A program made the translations under genes and the position numbers. Shown one piece after another: positions 46,662 to 57,332 of a stretch of 64,000 nucleotides of DNA. Origin of the DNA: Lactifluus volemus (taxonomy: Eukaryota; Basidiomycota; Agaricomycetes; Russulales; Russulaceae); NCBI GenBank assembly GCA_022376515.1, contig WTXI01000011.1:248001-312000 (forward strand). The letters run 5' to 3'. The notes under the pieces were generated by a model that was not told the DNA's origin, made no database searches, and saw nothing but the letters and a program-made list of their open reading frames with translations. Numbering within the stretch: position 1 is the stretch's first letter; every line of letters begins with the position of its first letter.

Positions 46662-49600
46662 ATGGGCGCAAACATACAACAACAACGCGTCAATCAATTC
46701 AATACGCGCGTGACGCGCGCTAACACCCGCGGCGACTTGGAAGGTTCACAACCACAACTCAAGATACCCAACCAGCCAGGTGTTATGCCTTCCGCTAAAC
46801 CAAAACCTCACGACCAGAAGGATCAAAAAAAGCAAAAAAGCTTGCTGGGATGGCTCTCTAAGCCCGCAGGTGTTAAAGTTGCCCAGTCAAGCTCCGACCA
46901 TCCTCCCATAGCCGATAAGGCCTCGATCACCGTCGCTTCATCCAGTCCCAGTGGACGCGAATCAATCTTCGAGACTCCCTCAACCAAAAAGCGGGCCCTT
47001 CTCGGGGATTCCTCTCCTGCAGTTGGGAGCGCTACTTTTTCTAGATCGTCAGACGGTGGAAGGAGCATCAACGACACTCCGCCTACTAGTGACCCTATTG
47101 ACGTGGATATATCCTCTGATGAGGATGTGCCTAGACGCGAATCTAAATCTGTGTGTGATAGCTGTATATGCGCGTTCGTTCACTCCTGGCAAGCCTGATC
47201 TGTGACACAGGCTCGCACAAAGCGGAAGATGGCTATCGAAGATTCGGATGAAGGGGAGGGGGGCAATAATGGTGCCGCTGCACAAAAAAGAGTTTCGTCC
47301 GCATATAAGCCTTCTCAGGAACCTGGTAAGGATAATAACGGTTGCTCCTCCACATCGTGGATTCCCTGAATCGTTGACGCATTTGGTCTTAGGGCGTGCG
47401 AAAAAAGCTCGCATAACGCTGTCAGAAGATGATGCTTTCATCGAAAGCGATGATCAAGATGGGTCTACGTCTGCCTTCTCTCAAACTTTGAGTAGATTTA
47501 AAAAGTCGCCAAAGAAAAATGGTTAGCTTGGTAGTTACTCTCCCGCATATATTATCTGACAATTCATTGAATTTATTAGCTCGACGAACGCGACTCTCAG
47601 GTGATGACGATGACGACGACTTCATTGTTCCTGATGACAGCGAAGATGACCTTGCGTCACGGTCTTCTCGTACTTCTAAGCGTTCGTCCCGCCAGTCCCT
47701 TTTAAGCGACTATGACGACGATGAAGAGGGTGTTCAAATTACGAAAGCCAAGAAGTCAGCAGGGGCTGCTGCCAAGCCGTCTCTCAAGAAACCTCGCGCA
47801 GCTAATGGCCCAGCGAGTGCCTCTAGCAACAATTTCCTCACTGCAGCAGAACAGAGAGCCCAAGCAACGAAGGACGATAAGAAATCTCAAGAAGACCCTT
47901 TTTCCTTCTTGCAAGACGTCAGAGATGTAGGGCTCCTGTCTAACTACCGCCATACCCTTAGTGATATGTGATCGCTTCCACAGAAAGACGGCGTCCGACC
48001 AGGTGAACCCGGGTATGACCCTCGGACATTGTATGTTCCCAAGAAGGCTTGGAATGACTTTAGCCCTTTCGAGAAACAAGTATGTCACAAGTCCGTGAAG
48101 ATGGTTGCACGTGATTGAGTTTCATCTGCAGTTCTGGGAGATCAAGCAAAATCATTTCGATACGGTTGTATAGTGTGCAATCTTCTCCCGAATCATTGAA
48201 CTGACTCGATGAGTTAGATTTTATTTTTTCAAAAAGGGTAGGCTTGGTTACGTCGTTCTAATTACTAATGTAAACGAGATGTCCTTTCCACAGCAAATTT
48301 CTCGAAGTACGGTCGTCTCCTTTTTGGATTTGTTATGATCCGTCAATTCATTTATCCTATATTCAGCTGTACGAAGAAGACGCTCGGATAGGGCACCGAG
48401 AATTTGACCTCAAACTCACACAACGTGTAAAGATGTCCATGGTGAGCCCGTTTCAGATGGCCATTAGAACGTTTGATCAACCTCTATCAGGTTGGTGTAC
48501 CTGAGATGGCCTTTAACTTCTGGGCAGCGTCAGTATATTTACGTATGTCCGGGCGTGACTGATTCTTGTTTCGTAGAAAATTCCTAGCAAAAGGTACTAA
48601 TACGCGAGCATGCTTGGGCGTGAATGACTGTGAAGGTTGACGATGGTTGCGTTGATACTAGGTTATAAAGTTGGTCGCGTCGACCAATCGGAGACTGCGC
48701 TTGGTGCGGAGATGCGTGTTGCCGCCGACAAGTCCAGAGGCAAGGTTATTGATGACAGGCAGAAAGAGAAGATTGTGCGCAGGTGTGTGGTTTATTATTG
48801 TCAAGATATTTTCTGACTGACGGGGTCGTGCAGAGAGCTAAATAAAGTCTACACCAATGGCACACTGGTTGACGCTGAGCTGCTTACCGACGACCAGGCG
48901 GGTCATTGTCTCTGCATTCGAGAGGACGAGGAAGGTGGAGAACATGGGCATTTTGGAATATGCATTCTAGACAGCGCAACAAGCGAGTTCAACTTGAGTG
49001 CTTTCGATGACGACGTATGTCGTACAAAGCTCGAAACGCTTATCCGACAGCTACGACCTAAAGAGGTCTTATTCACCAAGGTGCAGTGAGCAATCACCTT
49101 TCGTTGGCCTTAGCCAATGCTCTTCATCGACGTAGGGCAATTTGTCGGTGGCGACAACGCGGTTGCTAAAGGTCATTCTTCCGGGGACCTGCCTTTGGAC
49201 TAGTCTCCGTGACGTGGAGGGCTTCGGTTATGACAGGACGCTAAGTGAACTAAAGTCACTGTATGCTGTCGGAGGCGAAGACGCCATGGATGATGGTGAC
49301 GATTATGGTGGCATCCCAGCAGCTATTCGAGATATGTTTGGTTGCAGAACCGCGATCGAAGCCCTCGGTTCCATGATGTGGTGCGTTGAGCTTCCAATCA
49401 GAATGGAGTTGGATTGAGTAAGCTTCCCAGGTACCTCCGCCAGCTGAATATCGACAAAGACATTCTGACTATGAAGAATTTCAATGTATATGACCCCATG
49501 AAAAGGGGACAAGGCCTTATACTTGACGGACAAAGTCTGGCCCATATAGAGGTTCTGCTTAATAGCGAAGGGACTGAAGAAGGCTCCTTGTTGCAACTGT

Positions 49601-52229
49601 TGGGTCGTTGTGTGACGCCGTTTGGTCTGTTCTCTGGTCGATCCCCGTCCCCACAATTTCCTGATTCTTTGCTTCAGGAAAGCGGTTGTTCCGCATCTGG
49701 CTGTGTATGCCTTTGCGCAGTGTCTCCGACATAAATGCCAGGTAAGTCCCCTTTTTGTCCGATATTATTTCTTTTGCTGAGAATTACTACCAGGCTTGAT
49801 GCAGTAGAAGATCTCATGAATCACCCAAATTTTGAGGGCGAATTTATGGAGGTCGCCAAAGGTCTTCCAGACTTGGAACGTATTGTTTCTCGGATTCATG
49901 CTAAGAACTGCAAAGTCAAAGATTTCCTGAAAGTGCTCAAGGTGACGATATCTGTGGTCATGTTTTATTTCACCGCCTAATTACTTCCAACAGTCCTTTA
50001 GGGTATTGAGCAAAGGTCTATCCAAGTTAGCAGATGCTTCTGAGACTTTCAAATCGAAGACTATTCTCGGCCTTCTACGTTCGGCTCCTGACCTGCTCCC
50101 ACACATCAAGAACGTTGAGTCGAGGTTTGAAAAACCAGAGAAGGGTATGTCTTCTCCCCCGTTGTGAAATCTTAAATCATTGGTGACGCCATTTGAAGAT
50201 AACGACGACCTTTTACCTGTGGAGGGTAAGGACGAGGCGTATGATGAGATTGCACAAGAGATTTTACAGCTTGAGGACGAACTCAATAAATTGCTTAAGA
50301 AGTTAGAGAAACAGGTCGGGTAAATATCCCTTTTTTTTTCCCCTATTTGCTGCCCACAGTGTGCGGCCATCGCAGGTGCCCCCTACAGTATTGGCACAGC
50401 GCGCAAGGAAACAAGGCAAGTTATCATCGTATGCTACCCTTGAGATTGCTGAGCCATCTGCCTAGGATATTTATCTGGTTCAAGTCAGCTCCAATTATAA
50501 AAATATTCCGCACGACTGGACAAAGAGTGGTGGCACTAAAGTTGGTCCGAAGTCATCCACTCAATCACTCCCATCGGACCTGATATTTCCAGGCATTCTC
50601 CCGCTGGGCCGTCCCTTCCCTAAGTGGGAGAATTCGGCAACTCAAAGAAGCCCGTGAGCGACGCAGTGCGAGCATCAAAGATTTTAAATTTCGGTTGTTT
50701 TCCGAGTTCGACAAGGATCGCGCCGTCTGGCTGCGCACAATTCGCGTCATGGCAGAGCTTGATTGTCTGTTCAGTCTCGCCAAATCATCCCATGCTCTTG
50801 GGGAACCAGCCTGCCGTCCGCAGTTAGTTGAAGGCGATACAGCGTGGATCGATTTTGAGGAACTGCGCCATCCTGCAATGGCCTTAAGAACGAAGATCGA
50901 TTTTATTCCTAACGATGTGAAATTAGGTGGGACGGTGGGAAGGATTGCGCTTTTGACTGGTTCGTAGAATCTTCTGCACATTCCGGATTAAGTCAACTTA
51001 TCTGCCTTGCAGGACCGAATATGGGGTAAGTATGTTAATTTTGTGGCGTTACTTTATCTGATAGCAGGATGCTACAGAGGAAAATCCACGGTAAGCATAA
51101 AGGTTGCCGAGTCGATACCCGTGCTCATCATCCTCTGTAGGCGATGCGCATGACTGCAGCGGGGATTGTGAGTCTTGAAAGCTGACTTTCAGTACTGTAC
51201 CCACATTGATGTACCGTGTTGTACAAGATCATGGCACAAATGGGCATGTTTGTTCCCGCTCGGAGTGCCCGGTATACCTTTCATTACTAGTGGATGAGTT
51301 GACTCGTCTGACTCATGCATCAGGCTATGTCCAGTCGACTCTATTCTTACCCGCATGGGTGCCTACGACAATATGTTCTCCAATTCTAGTACGTTCAAGG
51401 TCGAGCTCGACGAATGGTAGGAATCCAATTTCTCAGTCAAGCGATCCGCTCTGATAATCTACAGCTGCAAGATCATGCGAGATGCAACACCAAAATCGTT
51501 CGTGATTCTTGACGGTGTGTTGGAAAAACGTCTGCTCGTGGCATAATTAAAGAATGTTGTTCTTGCAGAGCTCGGCAGGGGTACTTCTACATACGTGAGT
51601 GTAGCCCTTCTACTTGTTGACGTTTGGTGATAACATAGCTTCGTAGGACGGAATGGCAATTGCTGGGGTAAGACACAAAATCTAGCCCTCCTGTTCCTCG
51701 TCAGCCTCACAATAATCTCTCATCACAGGCAGTCCTGCATCGATTAGCCACTCACACTCTAGCTCTGGCCTTTTTTGCCACCCACTACGGATCCCTGACA
51801 GACGATTACGCATATCATCCTAATATCCGGAACATGCATATGAAGACGCTGGTCGACGACGAAAAGCGGGAGGTAAGCATTCTTGTGCTTCTTCGGCGCC
51901 GATCGCACTTATTAGTCATGCGTCGATAGCTTGTATTTCTTTACAAACTCATTGACGGCATCGCGACATCTTCTTTCGGAACGCACGTAGCAAGCCTCGC
52001 TGGTGTTCCGATGGATGTTGTTGACCGTGCGGAAATCATTTCGAAAGACTTTGCGAGCAAGTTTAAAGAGAGGATCGAAGGCAAAAGGAAAAACTCGGCG
52101 TCGGCTAGGCTGACTATCGACGCTCAAGCAGATTTTGCGTATCTATACAAGCTTGCGTCAGGAGAGTGTGAGTTGGAGGTGGATGTAGTGAGAGGGATCA
52201 AGGTTTCTATGAGAGGAAGGGTTGGGTAG
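46662..52229 (+). CDS. MSH6: DNA mismatch repair ATPase MSH6
   Basis: Partner of MSH2 in MutS-alpha, recognising base mismatches. More than twenty short introns, phases consistent wherever checked. The N-terminus has a PCNA-box-like QKSLLGWL (about 46832-46860) and an acidic disordered region. The mismatch-binding domain holds FWEIKQNHFDT, ILFFQKGKFLELYEEDARIG, VKMSMVGVPEMAFNFWA and GYKVGRVDQSETALGAEMR. Core: NFNVYDPMKRGQGLILDGQ and GLPDLERIVSRIHAK. ATPase: Walker A GPNMGGKST split by an intron at 51027-51075, DSILTRMGAYDN, FVILDELGRGTSTYDGMA and FFATHYGSL. End: GTHVASLAGVPMDVVDRA. One intron, 50416-50465, is GC-AG (AAG|GCAAGT). The Phe-x-Glu mismatch motif appears as FLEL, i.e. Phe to Leu at the second aromatic of the usual KFFELYE. 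Confidence 0.95.
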
Positions 52230-52413
52230 GGAAAGTTACATAATCATAAAATGATGGTCGATGGATTGTGGTCCAGTTTGTGGTCGACTGTGTGGATTTC
52301 TTGCCTGATTGACCACCGCTTGTTCTCTTTTTCTCTCTCTCTATCCCCCTTCATCTTTCCTTCTCCACTCTCTTCTTTCCGTTCATATTCTTTCAATTGA
52401 TCCTTCCCAATCC

Positions 52414-55239
52414 ATGGCATCTCAGTACAGCGCCCCATCGGATAATTCTTACGAATCGGCCGAACCACAGCCCCACCCCTACTTACACGAACCTCTTCTC
52501 TACATCTCCAGTCTTCCTCATTATGTAACAGATGAGAACTTGGCTGTTGCATTCACCACCTGCGCGCCTTTTCGTCCCCATATAATACGCGATGGCATCG
52601 ATGGCACGACAAAGCTGCTCTCAGGTACCATTGAGTTCAAGCTTCTAGACAAAGGTGCGCATACTCAGCCCCACCCCGCTTCAGATTTGTCGCTCCCCCG
52701 ATGTTGGTACTGACCGACACGCGTCTTAACGCGTGTTTCACAGCTGAAAGGGCGCTTGCCACCCTCCATGGGCGCCCGATCCTGGACCTATCGCCTCCCG
52801 TCATTCTCGTGCTATCGCCTTATCCCCCTACTACCCCCCCGACACCTCTTCCGCCCCCGAGCGCGTCTCCACGTCTTGTGAAGCATCTTCCGCCAAGTTA
52901 CACAGACTCACAGCTCTACGATCTCTTCCGTCCTTTTGGCGCTCTCGCTTCAGCGCACACCCATGCCGGTTTTGGTAAAGACACCGGCGTAGTTGATTTT
53001 GGAGAGAGGAAGACGCACGACGTGCGGAAGAGGCTTTGCACTGCGCAGATATCGAAGGGAGCAATATCGCCGTCCAATTGTATCAGCATCGTAGAGCGAG
53101 CGGCGTCATGTCCGAGTTCAGCCCTAGCGCCCCTGCATTCGTTCCATCCGGTTCGGCTTATCCTACCCCGTACCCGACACAAGTGAGTTTCCCAGAGATG
53201 ACGTTTACTGGTTTCTCACCTACTCCATGTTAGTACTCTCCTCCTAGGGCGAGCCCATATCATGCTCGCTCCCCGCTCCCATTTATTCATGGTCCGGGTC
53301 AGCAGGTTCAGCTTGCACCCCTTCATGGCCCAGGCTCCACCAGTCACAGTGGTTTGATTGATCCATGCAATTTGTTCTGCAAAGTACGCGCTCTTCAGCA
53401 CTTCTGGATAATTGCTTAAAGTTCCCTTAGAATCTCGACCCTGACATCGATTCAAATGGACTTTTCACGCACTTTCGCGAGGTGAGTTCCGGTGTATTTC
53501 TGTCTTGAAAGAGTACTTATGTCGTGCAGTTCGGTCAAATTGTCAGGTATGTCGGATTAGTGAACGATATCGATCATGTTGCTCATTCTCGTCAAGTGCT
53601 CGTGTCATGCGCAACGAAAATGGCGAGAGCCGTGGCTTCGGGTTTGTATCCTACCAAACACCGGACCAAGGTCAGTAGGCCCTTTTCCGCGGAATATTTG
53701 TTCTAAAATCATTTGACTTAGCTAACGCTGCGTTGCGTGCCATGAACGGCGTTCAGCTAGGCACAAAGCAGCTGGTCGTCCGCTTGCACGAGCCGAAGCA
53801 ACTGCGTCAGGAGAAGCTTGCTGCACGATTTGCTGGGCACAACGGCCACCCTCGCAGCGCCAGTGGCGCCACGAGCCCCACGGCTAGCGAAGGTGGAGAA
53901 AGCTACGCCGGTTGGCCGAGCCCAGGTGCCAGGTCCGCCATCCTAGGTTCTCCTGTTGGTCACAGTGAACGGTTGGAACGACCCCGGAGAGGATCTGGCA
54001 GCTATTATAACGTAGGCACCCACCTTACCGCATTTTTCATTATTATATTCTCACTCTTGATCACAGGCGGCTCTAGCAGGGACGCTAAACCTACCCATGC
54101 GTTACGACGATTTATCCGCACTTTCTCCCGTAGTCCGGAAGGAGGTTCTCACAGGCGAACTCAGTCGACGCCTCAAGTCCATGCCCACTATTCCTGCTCC
54201 AGAAGTCGACACAATTGTCGAGTCACTTGTTGGGCTATCCCTCAGTGATGTCGTATCCGCTATTCAAGACCCTACCAGGCTTCACGAACAGATCCAGCGT
54301 GCGCGTAATGCCCTTGCCTCCTCCGCAGTGACACCCCCAGCGAAGACCCCGTCACCTGCAAACTCACAGGACTCACGTTTGCTTGACCCAAATGCCCTGA
54401 ATGCGACTGCCTCTGCGCCTGAACATCCTTCAACACCTATCTCTGTCGCTGCTTCTCTTTCGACACCACCGCGCACCTCGTCGCCCTCAGGATCAGTTGC
54501 ACCAGCTACCGCCTCGGAACGTGAGCGGATATTGGCTGCAGTGACCCGCTTGGAACCCGCACGTGCTATTGATTTGACCGAGTTGTTGATGAGCCTCCCG
54601 AAGCGTGAGCGTGCAATGTGCCTGTTCAACGTCGAGGTGTTGCGTGCCAAACTTGTCGACGCGAAGGCCGTTCTAGACAGCGACGTTCAGGATGAGCTCG
54701 CTGCTCAAGCTATTCCGGAGCCCGTCACACCCCAGAGCAGACGTACCGTTTCAGCATCGCAGGAAAGCACCCCACGAACTCCAGATCTTTCGTCTCGTGG
54801 TGCATCCGCCACTGCCTCACCCACACCTGCGACCCCCGGCACGACATATACCGTTGCATCACTTGCCCGGCTGCCCGCGGCGGAGATAATCAAATCGCAA
54901 CCTCTCCTTCGACAACAGGCTTGCCATTGCCGAAAGCTGATCCAAAGATAGTAGTGGCTACAGACGAATTTATAGATTCGTTATCGGGCAAGCCGATTCA
55001 GACACAGAAGCAGCTACTCGGCGACAAACTGTGAGTTCTACGCTGCAATCCTTTGCTAGATGCATCTAACCAGCTGGCAGCTTCCGTGTGATCAAAGCAT
55101 TTGGCCTGAAGCAGGCTCCGAAGCTCACAATTGCGCTTTTGGATGGTGACGATCTTCGCGCCCTCGCACACTTGATGAATAGCTACCCGATGTATTGAAG
55201 GAAAAGGCCATCCACGTTCAATCATCTATACAGAAGTAG
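52414..55239 (+). CDS. Rrm4-like endosomal RNA-binding protein
   Basis: Three RRMs followed by MLLE-type helical domains, the layout of Ustilago maydis Rrm4, which carries mRNAs on moving endosomes. RRM1: PLLYISSLPHYVTDENLAVAF. RRM2: PRLVKHLPPSYTDSQLYDLF. RRM3: NLFCKNLDPDIDSNGLFTHF, spread over exons 53234-53383, 53431-53481, 53530-53546 (17-base microexon) and 53597-53670, ending RGFGFVSYQTPDQANAALRA. Linker, then LSPVVRKEVLTGELSRRLKS and ERERILAAVTRLEPARA (two degenerate MLLE-like units), then a clear MLLE: QKQLLGDKLFRVIKAFG, KLTIALLDGDDLRALAHLM. One base seems missing in the T run at 52997-53000, the A run at 54892-54894 and near 55189. Alternative: a poly(A)-binding protein relative, but that has four RRMs and one MLLE. 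Confidence 0.8.
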
Positions 55240-55753
55240 TCTCGCATCCCTTCTGGTTCTACACCGGGGACTTGGTGACAAGCCGAGGCTCCTCCGACTT
55301 TACGAACTGAATCACGCCCACGCCCCTTTCGCCTCTAAATTCCTTGACCCTTACGGAACAACTTTTTCATTACTCGCCGCTATCAGATCCATCAGTTCTT
55401 TTACTGGCATTGACCGAGGCGGCTGTGCTGATACCTCATTTCATATAATTTGGTTTGCGTCGCCTTCTCCCTTTGTCTACCTCCCTAGTTTGGATTCCTG
55501 TGCAATCTCAGTGGAAAGGTTGATCTGACTCCTTTATAATGGCTACCCTGCATATTCACTTCTATCAGGTTTGTGTTATCTAACCTTACGATACGCTTTG
55601 CTCTTCTCTTACTGCTCTTCTGACCTGTACACCGTTCTGTTCTGCGGTTGGGCGTTTGTTTGTTCAATAAATTACCTTGATGCGGTCACATGATATTCAC
55701 GTGCGTGTTTGACTTGGATGGGTGGCAAAGTTAGTTTGACCTGAGCTGTGACC
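55240..55753. other. Intergenic, no gene seen
   Basis: About 510 bases between the Rrm4-like gene and MAD3. T/C-rich with only short open frames; contains the 3' end of the former and the MAD3 promoter. Confidence 0.45.
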
Positions 55754-57238
55754 ATGATGACTGATGTTTTTCAAGATGAACAACCCACTGTTGTCGATGG
55801 TGATCTCATAGAGGCCGCCAAAGAGAACATTCAACCCCTCGCTAGTGGCCGCAGAGCTACTACACTCTCGGCAGTCCTCTCCACCCCCCATGCACAACGC
55901 GAGTCTAAGCTCTCTGCCGTGCGGAACCGCCTACGGATTAATGTCGAAATTGCGCTTGAGGATGACGATGACAACCCCTTGGAAGCTTACTGTCAACTCG
56001 TCTACTGGACTCTCGAAAATTATCCCCAGGGACACAGCGCGGAATCAGGGCTGCTTGAGCTTCTTGAAGAGGCCACACGTGTCTTGAAGGATCACAGAGA
56101 TGGAATTTGGAGAACTGATCTGCGGTACCTCAAGCTGTGGGTGTTGTACGCCACTTACGTGGAGAGGCCAATCGTCATCTACCGATACCTTTTGGCCAAC
56201 GAAATTGGAACGACCTTGGCGCTATTATACGAAGAGTTTGCCACCGTACTGGAGCGCAACGGGAGGTATGACAGTATCTTTGTTTCAGTACCGACGACCA
56301 CACGTTGAATGCCACCATCCACAGGCGCGTGGACGCTGATGAAACGTATCTGCTTGGAATAAACCGCCAGGCATCCCCCGTAGAGCGTTTACATCAAAAT
56401 ATCGAGAATTTCAGAAGCGCATGATGCTCGCCACACCTTTGGAAGCCACCCCCGCCCCCGAACAGTCACAACCACGCGGCAACGGTGACGCGCCGCCAGA
56501 TCTTGGGCGAAACGACTCTACGTCAAAATCGTCGACGCAATCGGCGCGTTCGACGTCTACGACAGCACCTTCTAGTCATCCACAAGGGGATGTATTTGGC
56601 TCGGCATCCAAGCCAAATGCGCGAATGCAGATCTTCGTGATCCCTCCGGGACTGCTGGAGAAGAAGCGCATGCAGCTGAAGAGGCAATGGCGCCAACGCC
56701 GTGGAATGAGCTAGGTACGCGGAAAGAGCGAATAAAGGAGAACGTGCCGAAAGTGTCAAAGCTGAGTGGAACGACGCTGCGACAACCGGGGAGACAGCAG
56801 CGCATCGCATCCGCGTCTGTGGCGTCAACGTCCCGAATTCCTGTTTTCAGGGATCCTCCATCGATCGAAGGAGGCATGATGTCCCCACCGCCGGCGCCGT
56901 CCGGTGCCGAGGTGGGGAATAAAGATAAAGAGGTCGTGCCAAAGACCCCGCTGAAGGATGAAGTGAAAGAGGTACCCGCTACACCGCGATTCGTGCCATT
57001 TAAAGACGATATTGTGAGTTTTTTGTGTTTGCACGCTACGGCGAGGCGAGCTGCGTTCTTAAGGAGTGTCTCAGCCAAGTACTCCATCTACGTCATCTGG
57101 CATTGGCGCGCAAGTCCCGGAGAGCGTCATGAGAATGAAGACGATAGGAACAAGGGGGCCATTAGCATCTTCAGAAGCAGAAGCTCTTAGGAAGGATCCC
57201 TTGAAGAATTATCCGGACAAGCCACTGGAACTGGAGTA
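55754..57238 (+). CDS. MAD3: Spindle checkpoint protein MAD3 (BUBR1-like)
   Basis: Part of the mitotic checkpoint complex that blocks APC/C-Cdc20. Exon 1 carries a first KEN box (KENIQP, 55820-55828, residues 23-25) and the TPR-like Mad3/Bub1 homology region: NPLEAYCQLVYWTLENYPQG, LLELLEEATRVLKDH, DLRYLKLWVLYATYVERP and YRYLLANEIGTTLALLYEEF. After an intron (56265-56325) are ADETYLLGINRQA and, one base off at 56396-56399, YREFQKRM. One more base is missing at 56639. The second KEN box (IKENVPKV, 56735-56743) follows NELGTRKER. The last exon ends LRKDPLKNYPDKPLELE; its joining phase is one base uncertain. No kinase domain, as in other fungal Mad3. Confidence 0.92.
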
Positions 57239-57332
57239 ATTGGACTGGGTAGAAGGAATGACTGAGGGGTGTCTCGTTGTAATTAGTTGCCATTTTAATG
57301 ATATCGATCACGCAAGTTAGACCTTTTGAGTC

